Counted from the stretch's first letter, positions 1 through 7,752 are shown. The stretch: DNA of 64,000 bases from a virus (IMGVR_UViG_3300012205_000277:27830-91829), one strand, 5' to 3'. Numbers and translations are program-made. Notes: a model not told the origin generated them from the letters alone.

Positions 1-872
1 GCCGGAGCGATCGTCGCGAGCGCGGTAACGATTCTCTGCCAGTCTTCTTTGGTGAGGTGCCCGGTCCTGAATTTATGCGCATTGATTTTGGCTAGAGACG
101 CAAGCAAGCGCAGGAGGAGCGAATCGGCGCTCATTTCGAGGGAAAACAGCGCGACCGGCTGGTGGCTCCGGATGGCCACGTTTTCCGCGATGTTCACGGC
201 CAAAGACGATTTCCCGCAACTGGGGCGCGCCGCGAGGATCGTTAGTTCCCCGGGCTGGAGGCCGGCAAGGGCTTTATCGAGTTCGCCGTAGCCGGTAGGG
301 AGTCCGGTAACGTTTTTGCCTTCTTTATAGATTTTCTCCAGCCGCTCGAAATTCCCTTTGACGATGCCCATGACCGGCCGGAGGCTTCCGGCCGACTGCA
401 GTTGCTGCAGCTGGTTCAGCCGGCTGCGGGCTTCTTCGAGGACGGCGGCCGAGGTTTCTCCTTCAAATGCATGGAGCTGGACGGCTTCGGCCATGCGGAT
501 GATCTGCCGCAATACGGCTTTTTCCTTGACGATTTTCGCGTAATGCTCGACGTTCGAAATTTTCGGCATGCCGTCGACCAGGCTCGCGAGGTAGGCGGTG
601 CCGCCGATGGCCTCGAGTTCCTGTTCCTGGGCCAGGCGGTCGTTGACGGTAACGAGATCGACGGGGATCCCGGCGGTGTGCAGGGCCAGGAAATGCCCGA
701 AGATATGCACGTGCGGGGCATAGTGGAAATCTTCGGGCTCGAGGAGCTCCTGGGCGGCGAGCAAGGCTTGGTTGTTGGCCAAAATGCCGCCTAGGACAGA
801 ACGTTCGGCTTCATGGTTGTTCGGCAAAGCCGGAGCGATCGCTTTGGCCTGCGTCATTTTTGGGCTAGCCAT
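1..872 (-). CDS. dnaB: Replicative DNA helicase DnaB (partial, C-terminus outside window)
   Basis: Hexameric 5'-3' helicase that opens the replication fork. The visible 290 residues contain the DnaB N-terminal domain (EAERSVLGGIL, about residues 20-130), the linker (GLPTGYGELDKALAGLQPGE) and the RecA-like ATPase start with Walker A ARPSCGKSS near residue 220, a small variant of the usual ARPSMGKT, followed by FSLEMS. The gene runs off the left edge, so the C-terminal half is missing. The start at 872 overlaps the stop of the upstream gene by 8 bases, indicating coupled translation with a loader-like gene. Confidence 0.95.
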   Translation of the reverse strand, partial: MASPKMTQAKAIAPALPNNHEAERSVLGGILANNQALLAAQELLEPEDFHYAPHVHIFGHFLALHTAGIPVDLVTVNDRLAQEQELEAIGGTAYLASLVDGMPKISNVEHYAKIVKEKAVLRQIIRMAEAVQLHAFEGETSAAVLEEARSRLNQLQQLQSAGSLRPVMGIVKGNFERLEKIYKEGKNVTGLPTGYGELDKALAGLQPGELTILAARPSCGKSSLAVNIAENVAIRSHQPVALFSLEMSADSLLLRLLASLAKINAHKFRTGHLTKEDWQRIVTALATIAP

Positions 873-1479
873 GCTTCTCCCTGAATTTTTTCATGGCCTT
901 CTCGAGCAACGGCCGCATTTCCGGAGAGAGGAATCCCCCCGGCTGGGAATATTTTTCTAGTGCGATATGGAGCAAATAGGCTTCCATGTAGGTTTTTTTG
1001 GCCCACACAAGCTGTTCGCGCGTGGCCGTGGCGAGATAAGCGACGCCGCCGGCGGAGCGGATAGCGTATGCGCTTCTGGGAGTGAATTTCGGTCCGCGGC
1101 CGAGATCGGGATAATAATTCTTGTCGATCGCTTTGAGGGCTTCCTGCCAGGAATCTTCGTTTTCCTCCCTGTCGGCGGTTTCTTCTATCCCCTTCAAAAT
1201 ATCCCAGACATGGGTGGGTGCCGGGAAAGGGCAGGCCATGCTAGGAATGAACGTTTTCATCAATTGCCCGAAAGCGAGTTCCAGGAGCGGCGGATCCACG
1301 TCCGCCAGACTTTCCAGCCATAGCGGCTCCCAAGCTTCATTCACCTCGCGATCGAATAGCACGGCGAGGCGGAAAAGCCCTTCACGGATGGTCAAGTCTA
1401 AGGGTTTTGGCGGCTTTCTGGGCACGATTTCGGTATTCTTCGGTGGTACGGCCGGCAGGTCCGATGATTCGTCGGGCAT
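865..1479 (-). CDS. Probable helicase loader / replisome organizer (G39P-like)
   Basis: A 204-residue soluble protein immediately upstream of and overlapping dnaB. The segment around residues 35-95 (LFRLAVLFDREVNEAW, then an AFGQLMKT helix and FPAPTHVWDIL) resembles phage SPP1 G39P-type loaders/inhibitors of the replicative helicase. Position between an initiator-like gene and dnaB supports this. The start at 1479 has an AAAGGAG site. Its first 98 bases overlap the end of the upstream gene in another frame, which is unusually long. Function is inferred from context and weak similarity. Confidence 0.6.
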   Translation of the reverse strand: MPDESSDLPAVPPKNTEIVPRKPPKPLDLTIREGLFRLAVLFDREVNEAWEPLWLESLADVDPPLLELAFGQLMKTFIPSMACPFPAPTHVWDILKGIEETADREENEDSWQEALKAIDKNYYPDLGRGPKFTPRSAYAIRSAGGVAYLATATREQLVWAKKTYMEAYLLHIALEKYSQPGGFLSPEMRPLLEKAMKKFREKHG

Positions 1480-2392
1480 TGGTATTCTCCTTTGGAGGTG
1501 ATTTTTTCCAGTTTTCTTCCTGCAACCACTTCCTGGCTTTCTGGATGAATCCTTGCTGCCATTGCGGCGAAGCTTTGTAGACGAGTACGGCGGCGATCAC
1601 GTCGTCCAGGACGGCGACGGGCAAATACAGGAAAATGGTTTTTGCCGATTGCTCGTCCTGTTTATTCGGATACAGCTCCCAGAACAGTTCCCACTTGGCC
1701 TGTTTGAATTTTTGGGATTCATCGCCGTTTCCCTCGGCGCGCCCGGCATATTCTTTGCCGATGGCCGCGGCTTCGGCCTGGAGGGCTGCCGGAGCGGGGA
1801 ATAAGCGAAGCGTCTCCGGGTCGGCTTTGAGGCCGTTCCAGTATTTTTCTATGGCTTTATCGCTGGGGGTCGTAACGTCCAGTTTCGGGTAATGGTTGCG
1901 CTGGGATTTGGGCGGCAGCCGCCCGGGCTTGTTGCTGCCGGTCCAGTGCCCGTATTTCTTCCCGTGCTCTTCCCAGATATAGAGCAAGCCGTGACGATGG
2001 AAATCGTCCAAGACTTGCCGCAACGTATCGATACCGAAATGCGGCCGGATGGCGGCGACTTTGCCGTGGATCACCCGCAAATCGCCGATTTCGAAATTGC
2101 CGTTGGCGTCCGCCAGCGCGTACAGCCAGGTATATTCCGGAATGAATTCCTCCTTGCAGTTCGCCAGTTTCGAACTGCCCCAGACCGCATCGCCGTCGAT
2201 GATTCTTTTTGCCGTAGCCCCTCCCGGTCTTTTTTTTAGCGCAGCCCCGGCAGGGCCGCGTTCGCTTCTTTCAGCAAGGTCATGCGGCTTCGCCAGCCTT
2301 CGTATTCGGGTGCCGTGTGTCCCGGCCGGTAGGCGCAATTCCCCTGGACGCACCCGTGCGCTTCGGCTCCCGCCAGCGGCCACCCGCAACAC
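1382..2392 (-). CDS. Replication initiator-like winged-helix protein
   Basis: A protein of about 280-336 residues. The conserved core starts near base 2215 (DAVWGSSKLANC, then YTWLYALADANG, VLDDFHRHGLL and HWTGSNKPGRLPP), a pattern seen in phage replication proteins with an N-terminal winged helix. The C-terminal part (about residues 220-300) has the WELYPNK / ARKWLQEENW pattern common at the end of DnaD/primosome-type phage proteins. The true start is unclear: the ATG at 2392 makes a 157-base overlap with the next gene, while the only strong ribosome site (GGGAGGGG near 2225) is followed by no ATG, GTG or TTG. Directly upstream of the loader and dnaB. Confidence 0.65.
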   Translation of the reverse strand: MLRVAAGGSRSARVRPGELRLPAGTHGTRIRRLAKPHDLAERSERGPAGAALKKRPGGATAKRIIDGDAVWGSSKLANCKEEFIPEYTWLYALADANGNFEIGDLRVIHGKVAAIRPHFGIDTLRQVLDDFHRHGLLYIWEEHGKKYGHWTGSNKPGRLPPKSQRNHYPKLDVTTPSDKAIEKYWNGLKADPETLRLFPAPAALQAEAAAIGKEYAGRAEGNGDESQKFKQAKWELFWELYPNKQDEQSAKTIFLYLPVAVLDDVIAAVLVYKASPQWQQGFIQKARKWLQEENWKKSPPKENTNARRIIGPAGRTTEEYRNRAQKAAKTLRLDHP

Positions 2393-2484
2393 ATGCAGCG
2401 CCGGACGGAAGCGAGCGCCACCATTTCCTGCAACGCCATCAGCTTCGCTTCGAGAAAAGCATTGGTGAATTGCTGTTCGTTCAT
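2236..2484 (-). CDS. Small zinc-binding protein, hypothetical
   Basis: An 82-residue protein with a CMCCGWP motif and a second GCVQGNC pair that could bind one zinc ion. The start at 2484 is chosen because an AGGAAAG site precedes it and because its ATG overlaps the stop of the upstream 29-residue gene (ATGA). No function recognised; it sits in the replication operon. Confidence 0.7.
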   Translation of the reverse strand: MNEQQFTNAFLEAKLMALQEMVALASVRRCMCCGWPLAGAEAHGCVQGNCAYRPGHTAPEYEGWRSRMTLLKEANAALPGLR

Positions 2485-2570
2485 TTCTTTCCTGTAAAGA
2501 TTTTCTTCAGGAGCAAAATCAGGAGGACGGAAAAGCAAACCGCCAAAACCAAAGCCGCGAATTGTTCCAT
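2481..2570 (-). CDS. 29-residue single-pass membrane protein
   Basis: A tiny protein, almost entirely one hydrophobic helix (about residues 5-22) ending in a lysine-rich tail (KKIFTGKK). A GGGGAAATGG start context and an ATGA overlap with the next gene support it. Function unknown. Confidence 0.55.
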   Translation of the reverse strand: MEQFAALVLAVCFSVLLILLLKKIFTGKK

Positions 2571-2590
2571 TTCCCCGGGCCCCCTGGATC

Positions 2591-2821
2591 TTAAAAATGT
2601 TTGGGACAAAAATCCTTGCCGGCCGTCGAACGCGCGCAGTACCGGCAAACCGGGCGGTCGCAGGTGAAGATTGCGCCCCCGAGCGAACGCCCTATTTCGT
2701 AATCGCAAACAAGCGTGGCGGGCTGGGACCCGGAACAGAATTTGCACCGCGGCGCACGCCGGGCGGCATGCTTCACGATCGCCACTACGCCGTCCGGGAA
2801 CTTGACATGCGAGCAGGGCAT
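2591..2821 (-). CDS. Zinc-ribbon protein, hypothetical
   Basis: A 76-residue protein with several cysteine pairs (MPCSH near the N-terminus, CKFC at about 27, CDRPVCRYC at about 54-62, CPKH at the end) consistent with one or two zinc sites. First gene of the replication operon; upstream lies the repeat-rich non-coding region. Function unknown. Confidence 0.7.
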   Translation of the reverse strand: MPCSHVKFPDGVVAIVKHAARRAPRCKFCSGSQPATLVCDYEIGRSLGGAIFTCDRPVCRYCARSTAGKDFCPKHF

Positions 2822-3096
2822 GAACGACCTAAAAAAAGAGCTGCAGGAAGGAAGGAAAACCTAGGGAGAACGGGCTGCGGATAGAGGGAGAAAAAGATGG
2901 ACGGTTTAGCCGGTTTTACCCGGCCTAGCGCTTCACCGATTTCGTTCTAAACCGTTCACCGGTTCTCCTTCCCCCCGCAGGAGCCGTACACTAGTACTAT
3001 GGTCCTAGCGTGTCAAGTTTCATTTCTGTTTTCTCCAAAATCCGTCCGTGGATTGCTGTGGGAAACCACTAAAAACCATGGGAAAAAGTTTTCTGT

Positions 3097-3222
3097 CTAG
3101 GCAATGCCTAGCTGTTGCGTAGGCAGCCAATTTGGTTGCCTAGATAGGTTTGGGTTTGGTTTGGGTTTGGTTTAGGTGTAGGTAACACATACTATCTAGG
3201 CGCGGTCCTTTTTGCCTAGGCA
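3097..3222. repeat. Iteron-like CTAGGCA repeats
   Basis: CTAGGCA or its inverse occurs at 3097-3103, 3105-3111 (inverted), 3119-3125 (GTAGGCA), 3137-3143 (inverted), 3195-3201 (CTAGGCG variant) and as a palindrome TTGCCTAGGCAA at about 3212-3223. Six copies in 130 bases look like binding sites for an initiator or repressor. Confidence 0.6.
3145..3177. repeat. Short G/T tandem repeat TTTGGGTTTGG
   Basis: Three imperfect units of TTTGGGTTTGG lie inside the iteron cluster. The strand asymmetry could mark a DNA-unwinding or protein-binding element. Confidence 0.5.
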
Positions 3223-3439
3223 AGGATGCCAAGTCGTCTCATTGTGAGATTTCCTGTGCTCCTACAATCCAACCCGAAATGAAACCCACAAGACCAAACT
3301 AATTTCTTTCCCCGAGTAGTACTACCCCCCCCCTCGGAGTTTACCTGATTGACTTCCACTCCTCCCTTGCCACACTCAATTCTGGCCTGCTCTTAGGCCT
3401 AAAGAAAAAGGCAAATTTTTGCCCGCGGATCCCGTCCCC

Positions 3440-3640
3440 ATGACCCGTGAACGTAAAACCGATTCCGCCCTCAAATCCGCCTGGTTCTCCGGCCTCCTCT
3501 CCCCCTCCCTCGCCGCCGATTCCTCCCTCCTCGATTCCTTCCCCGATGGCCATTCCGCCGACCGCTCCCTCTCCCGCTTCCTACGGAGAAAAAAACTCAG
3601 AATCCTGCCCCAAAAATTCCTCGAGTCCAAACGCGCCTGA
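3440..3640 (+). CDS. Possible small protein with strong C-ending codon bias
   Basis: A 66-residue frame beginning MTRERKTDSALKSAW. Nearly every codon between residues 8 and 47 ends in C, which is what a translated GC-biased gene shows and not what random pyrimidine-rich DNA would give in one frame only. The product would be a basic, helical protein. No clear ribosome site is seen, and it lies alone in the control region, so it could also be a biased non-coding tract. Confidence 0.4.
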   Translation: MTRERKTDSALKSAWFSGLLSPSLAADSSLLDSFPDGHSADRSLSRFLRRKKLRILPQKFLESKRA

Positions 3641-3690
3641 AAGTCCCGAATTTTACCCAAAAATTTTCGCGGGGCTAGAAGAGCCCTGGC

Positions 3691-3885
3691 GCGCATCGCA
3701 TCCCAGAAGTTATGAGCCGCATCGCATCGCAGATCGTCGCGCCTTGCGGCTCTGTGTCGCATGAGCGCGCATCCTAGGACGCATCGCAACCGCATCGCAT
3801 CGCAGGCTAGGGCGCATGCTGGCCGCACTGGGAGAGAGGCGCGCAAAATAAAAAAGCGCAATAGGGGCGCATTAGGGCGCATTTA
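3691..3885. repeat. CGCAT / GCATCGCA repeat cluster
   Basis: About a dozen CGCAT pentamers, several as GCATCGCATCGCA tandems (3691-3702, 3717-3730, 3780-3803) and three as GGGCGCAT (3810-3882). The cluster fills a gene-free stretch and has the spacing of an origin or partition/repressor site. Confidence 0.55.
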
Positions 3886-3983
3886 GAATCTAGGGCAAGT
3901 TAGGTAGTAGGTTGCTGGCTGGGAGTCTGTAGGAGCAAAAAAAAAGGCCGGGCTCGCGGCCCGGCCAGTTAGGGTTAGTGTGT

Positions 3984-4172
3984 TCAGAGTTTGCCTGACC
4001 GGAGGGTCCGCACCGATGGAAGTGCGCGCAAGGAACTATGGGCTATCTTGTGCGCGGTACTCTCTGCGATGCTGAGGCGCGTTGCAATAGTGCGGAGAGA
4101 CAATCCGTACTCTTGTAGCGCGCGCACCCTAGCGGCTAGGCTAGGGGTAATTTGAAACGGTTTGCCAATCAT
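3984..4172 (-). CDS. Helix-turn-helix DNA-binding protein
   Basis: A 62-residue protein with a resolvase/invertase-type helix-turn-helix at about residues 20-42 (LSLRTIATRLSIAESTAHKI). The start at 4172 is chosen over 4205 because GGGAGGAAAGC immediately precedes it. Likely a small transcriptional regulator acting in the control region. Confidence 0.75.
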   Translation of the reverse strand: MIGKPFQITPSLAARVRALQEYGLSLRTIATRLSIAESTAHKIAHSSLRALPSVRTLRSGKL

Positions 4173-4301
4173 GCTTTCCTCCCGGGATAGAGACAGGCAT
4201 CCCATACCGTTTGGTCCCGCGAATCATCCCGCAAAAAAGTATCGCGGAATAGATCCCCGAGAAGGAACAGCACCAAAAATACTTCGAAGAATGGGAGCAT
4301 G

Positions 4302-4544
4302 TTAGATGCTCTGTTTCTTGGCGGCTAAGTAAGACTCAAGCGCCGCCTGTAGGTTGTTATGGCGAAGGAAAGATTCTAGGTCCGCATCCGTTTGGAACAT
4401 GTAGCAGGGATTCGGCAATTCGGCGAACGGAATCAGAATGCGCGCGCCGTTTGCTTTTTTGCAAAAGCGCATTGCGGCGAGGCGGATTCTCTCCGATCGT
4501 TCGCGCACTGTCCGCTGAACGGTTTGCTTTGTAATCATAGGCAT
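4302..4544 (-). CDS. Small basic hypothetical protein
   Basis: An 80-residue protein, basic N-terminal half (RTVRERSERIRLAAMRF) and a helical C-terminal part (DLESFLRHNNLQAALESYLAAKK). The start MPMITKQ at 4544 is preferred because the AAAAGAGAATC leader shared with the upstream gene directly precedes it; 4589 is a possible longer start. Function unknown. Confidence 0.65.
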   Translation of the reverse strand: MPMITKQTVQRTVRERSERIRLAAMRFCKKANGARILIPFAELPNPCYMFQTDADLESFLRHNNLQAALESYLAAKKQSI

Positions 4545-4600
4545 GGATTCTCTTTTCTTAACTGGCCGTCTAGTTTGGTTCATGCTCACTAGGCGGCCAG
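4545..4600 (-). promoter_or_regulatory. Stem-loop leader, copy A
   Basis: A 12-base inverted repeat with one mismatch (4562-4573 and 4589-4600, CTGGCCGTCTAG against CTAGGCGGCCAG) followed by AAGAAAAGAGAATC and the ATG of the gene at 4544. The same block recurs before the gene at 4799. Confidence 0.6.
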
Positions 4601-4649
4601 CTAAAAAAAATGGGAGCGGAAAAATAATCCGCTCCCAGGCCGGAAGAAA

Positions 4650-4799
4650 TTACCGATTGTCCAGAAAAGACTCGACCGCCTTGCGGCCCTTTTTGGCGGC
4701 GCGGAGATACGCTTGAGATTTCATCGTTTTCCAAGCGGCAAATGCCGCCTTGCGCGCACTGGCTGACCGACGCGATGCTGACTTGGATTGCTTGCTCAT
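4650..4799 (-). CDS. Small very basic protein
   Basis: A 49-residue protein (MSKQSKSASRRSASARKAAF...) rich in Lys, Arg, Ser and Ala, likely nucleic-acid binding. It lies 65 bases downstream of a consensus sigma-70 promoter and is therefore probably expressed early. Too short for common gene callers. Function unknown. Confidence 0.6.
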   Translation of the reverse strand: MSKQSKSASRRSASARKAAFAAWKTMKSQAYLRAAKKGRKAVESFLDNR

Positions 4800-4856
4800 G
4801 GAGTGATTCTCTTTTCCGACTGGCCTAGCTTTGGTCGGGCTCGCTTGTGGCCAATC
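4800..4856 (-). promoter_or_regulatory. Stem-loop leader, copy B
   Basis: Aligns with copy A: GGCCA dyad, GACCAAAGCTAG, GGCCAGT and AAAAGAGAATC before the ATG. Conserved between two adjacent genes, so probably a shared translation or stability element. Confidence 0.55.
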
Positions 4857-4863
4857 TGTAAGA

Positions 4864-4892
4864 AGTATGAACCTAGCCTATAAGATTGTCAA
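4864..4892 (-). promoter_or_regulatory. Sigma-70 promoter (minus strand)
   Basis: TTGACA (4892-4887), a 17-base spacer and CATACT (4869-4864) directed at the gene at 4799. The -35 box is perfect and the -10 box matches 4 of 6. Confidence 0.7.
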
Positions 4893-5287
4893 CACAATTC
4901 GGAGTTAGGGCCAAAGAATAATTTGAATACAAGATTGGCCGATGCATGCAAAATACGGATACATACCGATGTATCAACGTTCGCTTTAGTTACGCTTTAG
5001 TTACGCTTTCCGCGCATACCATTTTCGGCATTCGATACCATTTATCATTTCGCGCATTCCATTTTCCATTTTTCCGCATATGCATTCCCATACGGAAAAC
5101 CCTGACCCTCCAAAATCTCTCTGGCGCAAAATACCGGGAAAGTATTTTCCAGTCCAGGAAATCAAAACGGATTTGAAAGGGGGGTCAATCGGCCATCTTG
5201 GGATCGCCGGCATTCTTGGGATTTAATGTTTGGTGAGTAGAACCTACCGGGCAACTTTATTGCTTGGACCGTGGTAAACTTGCGGCC
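4893..5287. other. Non-coding region with short direct repeats
   Basis: AT-rich stretch without a credible gene. It holds two tandem copies of GCTTTAGTTAC (about 4983-5004) and a run of CATTT/CATTC words (5020-5090). It separates a minus-strand operon from a plus-strand gene and may hold plus-strand promoters. Confidence 0.45.
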
Positions 5288-5497
5288 ATGAATCAACAGC
5301 AACAACACTGGCGAGATCCAAAAGAAAAAGTATTTTATATCGCGTGGATGACTAGCAAGAATGTGCCATGTATCTTAACCGGGCCGTTCGAAAATACCGA
5401 TCAAGCAAAACAGGCGATTGATGCGCTGCAACCACTGCATCGCAATAGACGCCTGGTCTATGTCGGGGGAGAACTCTGGCGCAGAATCGGATGGTAG
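5288..5497 (+). CDS. Hypothetical protein
   Basis: A 69-residue protein starting MNQQQQHWRDPKEK, with an alternating strand-helix pattern (VFYIAWMTSKNVPCILTGPF, then a helix TDQAKQAIDAL). It ends with TAG. Monocistronic, facing the minus-strand gene at 5634. No family recognised. Confidence 0.65.
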   Translation: MNQQQQHWRDPKEKVFYIAWMTSKNVPCILTGPFENTDQAKQAIDALQPLHRNRRLVYVGGELWRRIGW

Positions 5498-5633
5498 ACT
5501 TTCGCCTGTCGTCGCACGCCACAGTCTGATAAGACCTAAAAGGTTAACCTGGGGTCCATGTATCGTGGTGTGTGTTCAATAACTTACAGGGTAGCAGTAA
5601 TTATGCGGACCTTCGCCACTACTAATTGCGGTA

Positions 5634-6092
5634 CTACTCGCCAGTTTTGCTCGATTCTTCATCTTCGAGCTGCTGCGTAACGCTCTCGACCACCGCGGCT
5701 TCGATCACTTTGTTTTCGATCTTCTCTTCGAGCATGCGTGTTTTCGCCGGCGCTTCAAAAGAAATTTGTACTTGCCAGCCACGATCTTCAGGTGAATGAA
5801 TTTCTACGCGCTGCGTGGGCTTGCCTTCAATGCGATCCGCAATTTCTTTTGCCGCGAGCGTTCCTCCGCGTGTTAATGCTTCGCGTGCGCGAGCAAGCGC
5901 CATCGCGCGGCCCCACGTTGTTCCAACCGGCAATCCCAAAGCCTTGCGTTCTTTCTCCGGCAAATCTTCTCGCACCAATTCGTCGTACTCTTCAGTCATC
6001 GGCCGTTTACGCGGCCGGCCAGGGCTTATTGGCGGCGGATTATTCGGGCCCCAAGGCTTCAGGGTGGAAGGATTTCCGTTGGGATTTGGCAT
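5634..6092 (-). CDS. DUF5681-like phage protein, possible terminase small subunit
   Basis: A 152-residue protein with a Pro/Asn-rich start followed by SPGRPRKRP, the signature of DUF5681 proteins often encoded near terminases, then a helical region (about 35-100) and an acidic coiled C-terminus. It is divergent from the plus-strand block that carries the large terminase 1.9 kb away, so a packaging role is plausible but not shown. Confidence 0.55.
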   Translation of the reverse strand: MPNPNGNPSTLKPWGPNNPPPISPGRPRKRPMTEEYDELVREDLPEKERKALGLPVGTTWGRAMALARAREALTRGGTLAAKEIADRIEGKPTQRVEIHSPEDRGWQVQISFEAPAKTRMLEEKIENKVIEAAVVESVTQQLEDEESSKTGE

Positions 6093-6267
6093 TTCAGCTT
6101 TGAAGCAGCAATACCGGGTGCTTCAATCGACAGGATAGCCGCGCAAGGATTTTTCCGCAAGAGCAAGTTAGCAACCATGTGCGGAAAGGATATTTTCCGC
6201 TTTTTATTTCCTTTGGAAAAACTTAGACTCAATTCGTGTCGAAGCCTGGCGAAGGGAGAAGCGAAAA

Positions 6268-6654
6268 ATGGCCGACGAGCCCACCGCAGCGAAACCTACA
6301 GGGAAAGTAAAGATATCGAAAGTGGTGGAACCGCCGGCGCCTCCGCCGGAAACATTCGGGTTGGTGGTGAGCGCGGTTTTTGATATTCAGAGCAAATTGG
6401 GCGAGCAAACAAAAACGGTGGAGACGCTGAACACGCGGTACATGGAGCAGCGGGAGGACATCCGCATCCTGGAAAAATTAATCGAAACGAAAGTTTTGGA
6501 GTTGACGACGGCGATGACTTTGATGAACAGGACACTTTATGCCGGGTGGATATTGCTGGTGACGATCGGGGGGATAGCGGCATGGACGATTTACCGGGTA
6601 TGGGAAGTGATCCTACCCCTAATCCAGAGCAAGCTAGGGATACCGGTGAGGTAA
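6268..6654 (+). CDS. Coiled-coil protein with C-terminal membrane anchor
   Basis: A 128-residue protein: Pro-rich N-terminus, a coiled coil at about residues 38-88 (LGEQTKTVETLNTRYMEQRED) and one transmembrane helix at about 90-110 (LYAGWILLVTIGGIAAWTIY). Topology resembles small phage membrane accessory or holin-like proteins, but no specific family is recognised. First gene of the plus-strand packaging block. Confidence 0.75.
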   Translation: MADEPTAAKPTGKVKISKVVEPPAPPPETFGLVVSAVFDIQSKLGEQTKTVETLNTRYMEQREDIRILEKLIETKVLELTTAMTLMNRTLYAGWILLVTIGGIAAWTIYRVWEVILPLIQSKLGIPVR

Positions 6655-6669
6655 GGCAAGGAGGCCGAA

Positions 6670-7053
6670 ATGGAAATTTCATCCGAGAACCAAGTCAACC
6701 GCGGCATGGAAGTTTTCGCCGTATCTACTGAAGAACCAACGCCATGCAGTTCATGTGGGAACTGGAGGATTGGGAAATACCGCGTCCCGGGAATATCGGG
6801 AGTGTTCTGTTCGGTGGGTTGCCTGGAAACCGAGCTATTCGGGCAGAAGCACTGCCGGTGGTGCGGAAGGCCGATGGAGAACCCTTACACGAGCATCGAA
6901 GCGCGGCTGTGTTCAGAGAACTGCAGCGTAAGTTATTGGAAACACGTGAAGGGCGACCGAAGTGCCGCATTGGGATCTGGTAAGCGCTTCGTCGGCTGGC
7001 TCCAGGAAAACTCCCCAAGAGCGTTTGCCATGCTCATGGGCAATAGAGCGTAA
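6670..7053 (+). CDS. Double zinc-finger protein, hypothetical
   Basis: A 127-residue protein with cysteine pairs CSSC, CSVGC, CRWC and CSENC, consistent with two treble-clef or zinc-ribbon sites. TAATG overlap with the next gene. Function unknown. Confidence 0.75.
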   Translation: MEISSENQVNRGMEVFAVSTEEPTPCSSCGNWRIGKYRVPGISGVFCSVGCLETELFGQKHCRWCGRPMENPYTSIEARLCSENCSVSYWKHVKGDRSAALGSGKRFVGWLQENSPRAFAMLMGNRA

Positions 7054-7160
7054 TGGGTGTTTTCACCAAGAATCCGTTTTTGCCTGTGGAAAACGTTCCT
7101 GCGCAGCCTGGAACTGCCAGCATTGGCATGTTTGAACAGATTTCGCAAAGTCTCCCATGA
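7053..7160 (+). CDS. 35-residue hypothetical protein
   Basis: A short frame (MGVFTKNPFLPVENVP...) bounded by a TAATG overlap upstream and an ATGA overlap downstream, the junction style of the whole operon. No domain seen. Confidence 0.5.
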   Translation: MGVFTKNPFLPVENVPAQPGTASIGMFEQISQSLP

Positions 7161-7345
7161 AACCGGGCTTCACAACTGAGCGGTGTTCCTGCGGGGGCAA
7201 AGACCCGTTTTGCGGCAAATGCTCCGGGTTGGGCCGGGTGATGGTGGAGAGAACACCAGAGCCTACGCATTGGCATAGACTAGGCTGGGTAGTGTTTTGG
7301 GTAGTGGTGTTATTCTTGCTGACGATTCTGGTTACGGTGAAGTGA
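7157..7345 (+). CDS. DnaJ-type zinc-motif membrane protein
   Basis: A 62-residue protein with CSCGGKDPFCGKCSGLG, resembling half of a DnaJ zinc centre, and a C-terminal transmembrane helix (about residues 42-60). Probably a membrane-bound small protein exposing a zinc site. Function unknown. Confidence 0.7.
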   Translation: MKPGFTTERCSCGGKDPFCGKCSGLGRVMVERTPEPTHWHRLGWVVFWVVVLFLLTILVTVK

Positions 7346-7486
7346 ATGGGGTGGCTGAAACCAAAGCGCGGGAACCTGGGGCCGGGCTGGCTCTCGCAGC
7401 ATGGCGCGGAAGTTTGCCGGCAATGCGGGACGTGTGTCGCGGCGATGGTCGGCGGCCCGAAAACCATGCGACTAGGGAAGCCATGA
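7346..7486 (+). CDS. Small cysteine-containing protein
   Basis: A 46-residue frame (MGWLKPKRGNLGPGW...) with CRQCGTC, starting directly after the previous stop and ending in an ATGA overlap. Function unknown. Confidence 0.5.
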   Translation: MGWLKPKRGNLGPGWLSQHGAEVCRQCGTCVAAMVGGPKTMRLGKP

Positions 7487-7752
7487 ACCGGCGTTACTTC
7501 GCTAGTAAACTTCTGGGCGCGATCGCGGTGTGGCCCTGGCATTTTCGCGGCGCCCCGATCGACTGCGCCGAAGGGAAAGACTTGTGCCCGCTGGGGCATT
7601 GCCAAGTCAGTGAAGATTTCCTGCAGTTGCCGGCCGAGCCCCACCAGCGGATCCTCGCGGAAATGGTAGCGAGCTGGACACTCAAAGCCAAAGTCTGCAC
7701 GCACGCAGGTTGCGGGATCGTGTACGTGCCGCGCGCGGGGCTTAAAACATGA
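7483..7752 (+). CDS. Hypothetical cysteine/histidine protein
   Basis: An 89-residue protein with CPLGHC and CTHAGC pairs and a hydrophobic N-terminus. The ATG at 7483 overlaps the previous stop. It is followed by an ATGA overlap with a lipoprotein-like gene. Function unknown. Confidence 0.65.
   Translation: MNRRYFASKLLGAIAVWPWHFRGAPIDCAEGKDLCPLGHCQVSEDFLQLPAEPHQRILAEMVASWTLKAKVCTHAGCGIVYVPRAGLKT

Larger units (their letters stand above)
2822..3439. other. Non-coding region upstream of the replication operon, candidate origin
   Basis: About 600 bases without a convincing gene. It contains CTAGGCA/TGCCTAG repeats, a TTTGGGTTTGG tandem, several A/T runs and an imperfect CCGTTCACCGGTT dyad near 2950. 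Its position beside initiator, loader and helicase genes suggests a replication origin and/or the promoter region of that operon. Confidence 0.45.

Noticed and set aside
3376-3882. Minus-strand frame through the CGCAT repeats
   Set aside because: Repeat-driven Ala/Arg/Cys-rich composition, no start context; the repeats are better explained as DNA sites.
4946-5176. Plus-strand frame in the control region
   Set aside because: Composition is that of AT-rich repeats (CATTT words); no ribosome site.
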